Origin: Arthrobacter sp. 260
Lineage (GTDB): Bacteria > Actinomycetota > Actinomycetes > Actinomycetales > Micrococcaceae
DNA length: 64,000 bases
Direction of reading: 5' to 3'
NCBI RefSeq assembly: GCF_013116745.1
Contig: NZ_JABFOE010000004.1
Coordinates: forward strand, 1 to 64,000
Shown: positions 34,109-41,080 of the stretch, one piece after another
How positions within the stretch are numbered: the stretch's first letter is position 1
Layout: each line of letters opens with the position of its first letter
The notes under the pieces: generated by a model
The model's database searches: none
What the model was told of the DNA's origin: nothing
The model's input: the letters and a program-made list of their open reading frames with translations, nothing else
Position numbers and translations under genes: made by a program

Positions 34109-36025
34109 ATGCACCTTGTCAGCCGTTTCCCCCTGGTCACCGCCACCCTGATCGCTGGAGCGTGCACCGCCGCGCTCATCGTCGCCGGACATCCGGGTGC
34201 GGCGCAGCTCCTCGCAAGTAGCTTTGCCCTGGCGATAGCCGTCTACCGCTCCGTGGCGATGATCAAGGGACTACTGCAGGGTCAGCTCGGCATCGACCTC
34301 CTGGCAGTGGCCGCCATCGGTTCGACGGTCGCGGTGGGTGAATATGTTGCGTCGCTGATTATCGTGCTGATGCTGACCGGGGGACAGGCGCTGGAGGACT
34401 TTGCCCAGGGGAGGGCAACCAGAGAGCTGCGGGCGCTCCTTGACCGTTCGCCACGGGTCGCACATCGCGAAGTCGCCGGCGGATCGCCCGAAGAAGTCCT
34501 GGTGGAGGCCGTCCTCCCCGGGGAGATTCTCGTGGTGAAGCCCGCCGAGCTGGTCCCGGTGGACGGCACGCTGCTCTCGGCTGCAGGAACCTTTGATGAG
34601 GCGGCCCTCACCGGTGAGAGCCTTCCAGTGGATCGGGTTCAGGGCGAAGCTCTGCTCAGTGGGACGGTTAACGGGGCTGAAGCGGTGCGGATGGTCGCGA
34701 CCGCGACCGCCGCCGCCTCCCAGTACAGCCAGATTGTGGCACTCGTCCGGGAGGCATCAGCCAGCCGTGCGCCGATGGTGAGGATGGCCGACCGGTACGC
34801 GGTGCCCTTCACGGTCCTTGCGTTCATCCTGGCCGGGCTCGGCTGGTTCGTCAGCGGGGACCCGGGCCGCTTTGCCGAGGTGTTGGTGGTTGCAACTCCC
34901 TGCCCCTTGCTGATCGCCGCTCCCGTCGCCTTCCTGGCCGGCACGAGCCGGGCCGCACGCGCGGGCATCATCATCAAGAATGCCGGAACCTTGGAACGCC
35001 TGAGCAGGGTCCGGACTGCTGTCTTCGACAAAACCGGCACACTCACGTCGGGGCGTCCAACGTTGTCCCGTGTGCGGGTTGCTGCCGGGGCCGCGACCAG
35101 GATGACTCCCGACCGGGTGCTGCAACTGGCGGCCTCGGCTGAACAGTATTCCTCGCACGTCTTGGCGGCGTCGGTCATTGAGGCGGCTGGGGAGCGCGGG
35201 CTGGCGCTCCTGCCTGCCACGAACGCGAGCGAACACGCAACCGAAGGTGTGAGCGCAGTGTGCAGCGCTGGCACGGTGGTGGTTGGCAAGCCCGGCTTCG
35301 TGCGGTCCCGCACCACGGGCTTCGAGCCGGCAACCCTCCTCGGCGGACAGCTTGGCATCTACGTGGGAGTCGACGGCGTGTTCGCGGGGTCACTGATCAT
35401 GAGCGACCCACTGCGGTTGAACGCACCGCACACCCTGGCCGAGCTGAAACGGCTCGGGGTGACCGAAACGGTCCTCCTGACGGGGGACACCTCACTGACC
35501 GCCGGTCACATTGCCAGGGAGGCGGCGATCACGCGCGTCGTCGCCGATTGTCTGCCGGGCGACAAGGTGCGAATCGTCGCATCGCTCCCGTCGCGACCGG
35601 TGCTGATGGTGGGCGACGGTGTGAACGACGCGCCGGTCCTGGCCTCGGCCGACGTCGGCATTGCCCTGGGCGCCAAGGGTGCAACCGCGGCGAGTGAATC
35701 AGCGGACGTGGTGCTCCTGGTCGATGACCTGTCCCGGGTCGCCACTGCCGTAACGATCGGTCAGCACACTGTCCGGGTTGCGCGCACCAGCATCTGGACG
35801 GGGATCGTCCTCAGCGTTGGGCTGATGGTTGCGGCAGTGTTCGGAACCATCCCCGCCGTTACCGGGGCCCTGCTCCAGGAGCTGGTCGACCTCGCAGCAA
35901 TCCTCAACGCGCTGAGGGCGCTGGGTGCCGGACGATCAGCGCGGACCCTGCCGGCGAAAGGTGAACCGGTCAGTAACGGTCAGGCTCCCCGCCCAGTTCA
36001 AAGTGGCGGCCGTGGACCGCTGTAG
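34109..36025 (+). CDS. Heavy-metal P1B-type ATPase with atypical metal site
   Basis: 638 residues with no N-terminal HMA domain. ALTGESLPVDRVQGEALLSG (actuator), FDKTGTLTSGRP (phosphorylated Asp) and MVGDGVNDAPVLASADVGIAL (hinge) identify a P1B ATPase. The membrane motif that is CPC or SPC in most members reads ATPCPLLIAAPVAF, so one Cys is replaced by Leu. The nucleotide-domain HP dipeptide (normally SxHPLA) reads SSHVLA. The transported metal can therefore not be assigned from known P1B classes. It is divergent from the DUF4389 gene with candidate DosR-like boxes between. Its last 56 bases overlap the convergent FMN-protein gene. The ATG has only a weak ribosome site. Confidence 0.82.
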   Translation: MHLVSRFPLVTATLIAGACTAALIVAGHPGAAQLLASSFALAIAVYRSVAMIKGLLQGQLGIDLLAVAAIGSTVAVGEYVASLIIVLMLTGGQALEDFAQGRATRELRALLDRSPRVAHREVAGGSPEEVLVEAVLPGEILVVKPAELVPVDGTLLSAAGTFDEAALTGESLPVDRVQGEALLSGTVNGAEAVRMVATATAAASQYSQIVALVREASASRAPMVRMADRYAVPFTVLAFILAGLGWFVSGDPGRFAEVLVVATPCPLLIAAPVAFLAGTSRAARAGIIIKNAGTLERLSRVRTAVFDKTGTLTSGRPTLSRVRVAAGAATRMTPDRVLQLAASAEQYSSHVLAASVIEAAGERGLALLPATNASEHATEGVSAVCSAGTVVVGKPGFVRSRTTGFEPATLLGGQLGIYVGVDGVFAGSLIMSDPLRLNAPHTLAELKRLGVTETVLLTGDTSLTAGHIAREAAITRVVADCLPGDKVRIVASLPSRPVLMVGDGVNDAPVLASADVGIALGAKGATAASESADVVLLVDDLSRVATAVTIGQHTVRVARTSIWTGIVLSVGLMVAAVFGTIPAVTGALLQELVDLAAILNALRALGAGRSARTLPAKGEPVSNGQAPRPVQSGGRGPL

Positions 36026-36392
36026 GGACGATCTCGACGTAGGTGTACTTCCGGGTGCCAGTCCACGGCTTGAGTGGGAGCCGATCGACGACGTCGACCT
36101 CGGACTGGGTGTCGATCACCCGAGCCACCCCCTTGACCACCACGCTCCGTGCTTCCGAGTCACCAATCTCGTCCACCTCAAAGGCCACGCGGTTGTTCAC
36201 GGTGAGTTCCGCCAGCTTGGTACCCGGGTTGGTCCGAAAAAGAAGACGGTTGTCGTGGGCGAGGAAGTTGATCGGATAAATGTCGGGTGCGCCAAGCACG
36301 CTCACCGCCAGTCGACCGTGCTGGTTACGTTCAAGGACCCGCCAGGAGTCTTCGGCAGACAGGACAGTTCCAGGTCGCTCGTCATTCACCAT
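35970..36392 (-). CDS. Pyridoxamine 5'-phosphate oxidase-like FMN-binding protein
   Basis: 140 residues with the split-barrel flavin-binding fold. Signature stretches are LERNQHGRLAVSVLGAPDIY, PINFLAHDNRLLFRTNPGTKL and NNRVAFEVDEIGD, then SVVVKGVARVI. Family members bind FMN, F420 or haem and many are annotated as pyridoxamine oxidase-like without a known substrate. AAGGAGA precedes the ATG. Relatives occur among hypoxia/dormancy genes of mycobacteria. It is divergent from the universal stress protein gene with two candidate DosR-like boxes in the 252-bp gap, and overlaps the ATPase gene at its end by 56 bp. Confidence 0.82.
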   Translation of the reverse strand: MVNDERPGTVLSAEDSWRVLERNQHGRLAVSVLGAPDIYPINFLAHDNRLLFRTNPGTKLAELTVNNRVAFEVDEIGDSEARSVVVKGVARVIDTQSEVDVVDRLPLKPWTGTRKYTYVEIVPTAVHGRHFELGGEPDRY

Positions 36393-36448
36393 CGGGTTCT
36401 CCTTTTGCAGCTATCCGACACACCAGGTTCGCGATCTTTGTGCTTCCA

Positions 36449-36468
36449 GCCTGCACCCGGGTGCAGGC
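36449..36468. promoter_or_regulatory. Perfect 20-bp palindrome upstream of FMN-protein and stress-protein genes
   Basis: GCCTGCACCCGGGTGCAGGC is exactly self-complementary. It lies 57 bp upstream of the start of the FMN-binding protein gene, in the same gap as the two DosR-like boxes. It may be a dyad operator or, in RNA, a cruciform/hairpin with no loop; no tract follows that would make it a terminator. Confidence 0.5.
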
Positions 36469-36476
36469 GCACACTA

Positions 36477-36490
36477 GGGCCGAAGGGCAC
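36477..36490. promoter_or_regulatory. Candidate DosR/DevR-like box 3
   Basis: The minus strand reads GTGCCCTTCGGCCC, fitting GKGMC-N4-GRCCC. It lies 85 bp upstream of the FMN-binding protein start and 155 bp from the stress-protein start. Confidence 0.45.
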
Positions 36491-36562
36491 GGATCAGTGA
36501 ATTTCTGCCGCCGACGGCGGGTACCGGGAGGGTGCTGGGCGGATCCGCAGGACGGCTCCGCC

Positions 36563-36576
36563 GGGACCAAGGACCC
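36563..36576. promoter_or_regulatory. Candidate DosR/DevR-like box 4
   Basis: The plus strand reads GGGACCAAGGACCC, the closest of the four to the DosR core GGGAC-N4-GTCCC (nine of ten fixed positions). It lies 69 bp upstream of the universal stress protein ATG, a usual activator position. Confidence 0.5.
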
Positions 36577-36644
36577 TAGGGCAGACCCGGCAGGGTTGAA
36601 AGAATTGGGGCAGATGCCGGGCCAGCGAGGAGGTGAATTCCGGC

Positions 36645-37533
36645 ATGAGTGCATCCTCGGGATCACGATCAATCGTGTTGGCGTGGACCCGTCCGGGCCG
36701 ATCAACGGTGCCCTGGACTGGGCGGCCGCACGTGCCTCCCGGATGAGGAGACCCCTGATCCTGGTGCACACCCTCGATGACTACTGGGTAGGACCGGAGT
36801 ACGCCTACTATGACGACCTGATGCACCACGCCGTGATCTGCTGGAGAAGGCCGCGGACCGGGTACTGGAACGGGAGCCGGCGGTGAAGGTGTCCACCCGG
36901 CTGCTGATGGGCGAGACAGCGAATATCCTCTCTGACCTGTCCGAAAAGTCCAGTCTGGTGGTGGTTGGAACCCATGAGCTCGGTCAGTTCGAAGGGAACA
37001 TTTTTGGAACCGTCAGTCTCCACGTGGCGGCGGCAGCCCTGTCGCCCGTGGCGGTAATCCCGGATGTCCCGCCGGAAGGACGATCCGGTGTGGTGGTGGG
37101 CCTCGACGGGTCTTCGCATTCCATCGCCTCGGTCGCCTATGCGGCGGCCGAGGCGGACCGCCTGGGCGAGGACCTGCGCGCCGTTTACGCAAGCGAATCC
37201 CCCAACCCCCGGCTGAGGGGTGCCATTCCGCAGGACGCGCTCACCCAGCGGATCCAGCAGGAGGAACAGGTCATCCTGGCGGAGTCGGTTGCGGGTCTGG
37301 CTGAGCAGTACCCCGACCTGACGGTGCATCAGCAGTTGGAACTCGCAGCCCCTCCCGCCGAGGCGCTGGTTGCTGCCGCCTCGTCGGCGAAGCTGCTGGT
37401 CGTGGGCCGACGGGGACGAGGGAAGCTGAAGCGGCTCCTGCTGGGATCGGTCACCCGCAACGTGCTGTTTCACATCAAGTGCCCCACGATCGTCACCCCG
37501 AACAGCGCCGCCGTCGACTTCCCCTACCGCTAG
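36645..37533 (+). pseudogene. Tandem universal stress protein, interrupted by two one-base frameshifts
   Basis: The ATG at 36645 follows a perfect AGGAGGTGA. It reads MSASSGSRSIV, and then one base is missing at about 36676 (GTGGTT shortened to GTGTT); restoring G gives VGVDPSGPINGALDWAAARA. A second base is missing at about 36832-36834 (GCCCGTGAT shortened); restoring C gives ARDLLEKAADRVLEREPAV and the frame that is open to 37533. With both restored the gene is exactly 297 codons, the usual size of a two-domain Usp protein. The second domain has GVVVGLDGSSHSIASVAYAA and the ATP-binding LLVVGRRGRGKLKRLLLGSV. Usp proteins bind ATP and support stress survival. The gene may be truly decayed or hit by assembly errors. 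Confidence 0.78.
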
Positions 37534-37545
37534 GCCGGACCCACG

Positions 37546-40161
37546 TCAGGGGCCGATCTGCTCCGCGCAGGTCGCCGGAGGGTTCACCCTGAGCGGCTCG
37601 ACAATTTCAGCGGCGCGGTCCCGGCCCAGGTTCCACCCCAGCCAATCGTCGGACGCCTCGGTGGTTGGCTGCAGAGCGACCACACACTGCGCCACCCCCC
37701 TGGGCAGCCCCTCAACGACCGCGGGAATGGCGTCGGCGCCGAGGGTGGCGAGGTAGGCGACATCCAGCTTGCCGGTGAGCTCGTACCGCTCGATGTTCTG
37801 TTCCGCCACCCACGCCTCCGGGTTGGCCAGACCAAGGGCGAGTAGCAGGGCCGCGCCGGTGGCCAGCGCTGCGCGGGGGAGCCACCGTCCCGACAACCGC
37901 ACCCCGGCGATCATCACCAGCACCACCAGCACGCCGAGCCACACTTCGAATGCGTCCACGAGCACGCGCAGCACAGTGAACCCGTAGGCTTGCTGATAGA
38001 CGGACATGCGGTAGAGCGCCGACGCCACCACCACCAGGGTGAGCACCGACAACGCGCCGAGCATCACCCGCAGCAGGGTCCGGTCCCGGACGGTGGTCTG
38101 GGGCGCCTTGCGGACTGCGAGCGCAATCGTGGCCAGGGTCAGTGCCGTGGCGATGGTCAATTGGGCGAAACCCTGGTGGACGTAATCCGCGTAGCTCAAA
38201 CCGGTGGTGCTCCGCACAAACGCGTGGCCTCCCCACATTGCCGAGGCCTGCGCGACGACGAACGCCAGGAACACGGTGACGACCACACCGACCGGAACCA
38301 GCCACTCCCACGGACGGGTGACAGGTTTCCCGGGTCGCAGGGCGAACTTCTCCACGAGGGGCGGGTTGAGGGCCAGGTAGCAGGCGGCGAGGACTACCCC
38401 GCCGACGACGAACCAGACGAAGGCACGCAGCACGAGGGTATCGGCAACCTGCACGTCGGGAAGGAGCGTCCGTACCCAGGAGCCAAAGACCGCGTCGCCG
38501 GAGGCGAACAGCCCCCCAAAGACGACCAGCGCGACCAGCGAGATGGCCCCGGTCCGCAGGATCGGCCAGAGCGCGCGCCGGTTGGTGGTGGCGGCCATGG
38601 TGCGGCCCAGCAGTGGGAGGCCCCGGATTCCGCTCAGCACCCAGGCGGCACCACCGGCGCACATTGGCAGGAAACGCCTCGCGTCGGTCAGTGTGGTGGT
38701 GACGAGGATCCCTGCTGACAGTACGGCCAAGACGGCCAGCCATTCGGCGTCGCGCAGGATAACGAGTGAACCCAGTCCCAGGCAGAGCGCAGCGGCCAGT
38801 CCGGTCCAGGGGCGGCGACGGTGGATGGACAGGGCCAGAACCAGCCCCCCGGAAACCAGGAGAACCAGCAGCGTGCCGAGGCCCAGCTGGCGGTTGGGCA
38901 GGACGACGGCGGCCAGCGCCCCGATCGCGAGTGAGGCGTACACCGGAAGCGGCGCGGTCAGCAGTCTGCGTTCCGGCCAGAACCGGTCCACCACCGTCTC
39001 CGGGGGGACAGACGCCGCCGGGTTCGTCGTCGCCCCGGCCGGCGACTCCGGGGGCGGGGCGGACGGTGGGTGGCCAACAGGGTTCATGGGTTTCTCCTCA
39101 GGGTGGGTCGCAGTGATCGGTTCCTCGGGACGGGGGCTGGGGGTGCGCGGGAACCGGGCCACGACCCGGGCTCCAGGTGTTCCGGGTGCGGCGGGGAGGG
39201 CAGCGATCGACCCACCATGAAGCTGCGCAATCCAGCTGGCGATAGCGAGGCCCAGGCCGGTGCCGCCGCTGCTGTCGTCGCCGACACCAAAACGGGTGAA
39301 CACCCGCTGCGCCCGCTCCACCGGTATCCCCGGCCCCTCATCGGTGACTTCCAGGGACCATGAATCACCCGCCTCGACGGTGGCGCGGAGGGTGACCGTC
39401 CCGTTGCTGGGGCTGTGCCGCACAGCGTTGTCGAGGAGGTTGGAAACCACCTGGGCCAGGCGCGCGGCGTCGGCGGTCACCACCAGGCCGGCCGGTTCAA
39501 CCGCGGTCGCCAAATTGACTGCCCGGCCCCCCACCGAGGCCTCGCTGACCGCCTGGTTCAGGAGATCAGCTACCCGGACCGGTGCCAGGTCCAGGGAGGT
39601 CGCGCCGCCGTCGACCCGGCTGACGTCGAGGAGGTCGGTGACCAGCCTGCTGAGCCGTTCGGATTGGGCGAGAGCCGATTGCAGGACGGCGTCATCAGGC
39701 TTCACCACCCCATCGACCAGGTTCTCGAGGAGGGCCCGCTGCGCTGCGAGCGGCGTGCGAAGCTCGTGGGAGACCGTGGCGATCAGTTGTCGGCGTTGCT
39801 GCTCATCGGTGGCAAGATCCGCGGCCATCGTGTTGAACGCCCGGGCCAGGATCCCCACCTCATCGGCCGAGGTCGCGGTGACACGGGCCGAATAGTCACC
39901 GGTGGCCATCCTGCCGGCCGCCCGTGTCATCTCCCGCAGCGGCGACGTCATCCCGCGCGCCAGCCACTGGGTCATCCCGAGCGCCGCGGCAAGCGTCGCG
40001 GGGAGGGTCAGCCAGCCGGGCACGCCGGCCCGGATGCCTACCTGCAGGACCACCACCGCGGCAATGATGCTCAATGCCACCAGAAGGCCGATCTTGACCT
40101 TGATGGACGCGACCGGGTCCAGGGGACGGCGGGGGCGCGAGGGGTTGACCGGCATGGTCAC
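37546..40161 (-). CDS. Sensor histidine kinase fused to DUF4173 membrane domain
   Basis: 871 residues. The N-terminal third has two helices (about 25-60), a HAMP linker, the phosphoacceptor box ATVSHELRTPLAAQ and a HATPase domain (NLLDNAVRHSPSNGTV, DEGPGIPVERAQRVF, GTGLGLAIASW). From about residue 360 a proline-rich linker leads to a polytopic DUF4173 domain (GLPLLGRTMAATTNRRALWP). The kinase starts at a GTG overlapping the response-regulator stop (GTGA), so the pair is coupled. In related bacteria these two parts are usually separate genes. Here an internal ATG (39087) has its own GAGGAG, and a TGA in another frame overlaps that ribosome site, so a single missing base may have created the fusion. 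Confidence 0.8.
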   Translation of the reverse strand: MTMPVNPSRPRRPLDPVASIKVKIGLLVALSIIAAVVVLQVGIRAGVPGWLTLPATLAAALGMTQWLARGMTSPLREMTRAAGRMATGDYSARVTATSADEVGILARAFNTMAADLATDEQQRRQLIATVSHELRTPLAAQRALLENLVDGVVKPDDAVLQSALAQSERLSRLVTDLLDVSRVDGGATSLDLAPVRVADLLNQAVSEASVGGRAVNLATAVEPAGLVVTADAARLAQVVSNLLDNAVRHSPSNGTVTLRATVEAGDSWSLEVTDEGPGIPVERAQRVFTRFGVGDDSSGGTGLGLAIASWIAQLHGGSIAALPAAPGTPGARVVARFPRTPSPRPEEPITATHPEEKPMNPVGHPPSAPPPESPAGATTNPAASVPPETVVDRFWPERRLLTAPLPVYASLAIGALAAVVLPNRQLGLGTLLVLLVSGGLVLALSIHRRRPWTGLAAALCLGLGSLVILRDAEWLAVLAVLSAGILVTTTLTDARRFLPMCAGGAAWVLSGIRGLPLLGRTMAATTNRRALWPILRTGAISLVALVVFGGLFASGDAVFGSWVRTLLPDVQVADTLVLRAFVWFVVGGVVLAACYLALNPPLVEKFALRPGKPVTRPWEWLVPVGVVVTVFLAFVVAQASAMWGGHAFVRSTTGLSYADYVHQGFAQLTIATALTLATIALAVRKAPQTTVRDRTLLRVMLGALSVLTLVVVASALYRMSVYQQAYGFTVLRVLVDAFEVWLGVLVVLVMIAGVRLSGRWLPRAALATGAALLLALGLANPEAWVAEQNIERYELTGKLDVAYLATLGADAIPAVVEGLPRGVAQCVVALQPTTEASDDWLGWNLGRDRAAEIVEPLRVNPPATCAEQIGP

Positions 40162-40853
40162 TGCTCCAACGCGTAGCCGACGCCGTGCACGGTGCGGACC
40201 CGGGCGGCACCCACCTTGGCACGCAGGGATTTCACATGGCTGTCGAGGGTGCGGGTGCCCCGGGCGTCCGCCCAGCCCCAGACCTCGGTCATCAGCGCCT
40301 CCCGGGTACGGACGGTGCCCGGCTGTTCGGCGAGCATCGCGAGGAGGTCGAACTCTAGGGGAGTGAGGTGGATTTCGACGGCGGCAAGCTGCACCTTCCG
40401 GGTGTCGCGGTGCAGGACCAGGTCACCGACCGTCAGCTCGGGTTCCCTGGCGGCGGCCAACTGGGCGGCACGGTCAACCCGCCTCAGCAGCGCCCGGACC
40501 CGCGCGACCACCTCCCGCATGCGGAACGGCTTGAGCACATAGTCGTCAGCCCCAACGCCGAGGCCAATCAGCAGGTCGGTTTCCTCGACCTTTGCGGTGA
40601 GCATCAGGACGGGGATGGGCCGCAGGGCCTGGATCCGTCGGCACACCTCAAGGCCGTCGTAACCCGGGAGCATGACGTCGAGGATGACCAGCTGTGGGTC
40701 GTGGTCGGTGTAGGCGGCGAGGGCCCCCGGCCCGTCGAAGGCGCTGACAGTACTGAACCCTTCGGCCGCGAGCCGGTCGGCGAGCGCCTGGTTGATGGTC
40801 GGATCATCTTCGACGATCAACACTGTGTGGGTTGTTTCGCTGCCGTTTGTCAT
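40158..40853 (-). CDS. OmpR-family response regulator
   Basis: 231 residues. The receiver domain has VLIVEDDPTINQALADRL with the acidic pair, VILDVMLPGYDGLEV with the phosphorylated Asp, and PVLMLTAKVEE with the conserved Lys. The C-terminal winged helix is of OmpR/PhoB type: LTPLEFDLLAMLAEQPG and SHVKSLRAKVGAARVRTVHG. It is the partner of the downstream coupled kinase. It is divergent from cydABDC with 227 bp between starts, so the pair may influence the operon, although the palindromes there are not the direct repeats typical of OmpR-type sites. Confidence 0.9.
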   Translation of the reverse strand: MTNGSETTHTVLIVEDDPTINQALADRLAAEGFSTVSAFDGPGALAAYTDHDPQLVILDVMLPGYDGLEVCRRIQALRPIPVLMLTAKVEETDLLIGLGVGADDYVLKPFRMREVVARVRALLRRVDRAAQLAAAREPELTVGDLVLHRDTRKVQLAAVEIHLTPLEFDLLAMLAEQPGTVRTREALMTEVWGWADARGTRTLDSHVKSLRAKVGAARVRTVHGVGYALEQ

Positions 40854-40964
40854 GGTCCTGAGCCTACAAGCGTGGATCTGGACACGGTTGGGATGACATG
40901 TGGAGAACCTGTGAAGCTCCCGGATGTCCGATCGCCTCCCGGTTTCGCCACTATCTGACAGTTG

Positions 40965-41006
40965 TTCTACACTGTGTAGAAGTCAGCTTTTCTACACAGT
41001 GTAGAA
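40965..41006. promoter_or_regulatory. Two 17-bp palindromes upstream of cydA
   Basis: TTCTACACTGTGTAGAA (40965-40981) and TTCTACACAGTGTAGAA (40990-41006) are each palindromes around the central base and are exact reverse complements of one another. Their centres are 25 bp apart, about two and a half helical turns. They lie 75-116 bp before cydA and 112-153 bp before the divergent response regulator. They are strong candidate operators; the TACA/TGTA core resembles BlaI/CopY-type sites, but the regulator is not identified. Confidence 0.75.
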
Positions 41007-41080
41007 ACCACTGCGGTGGACCTCTGTGTGGAAACCCTGGATCGGTGGGCGGTAGCCCTGAATGGTTCAAAGGAAGTTGT

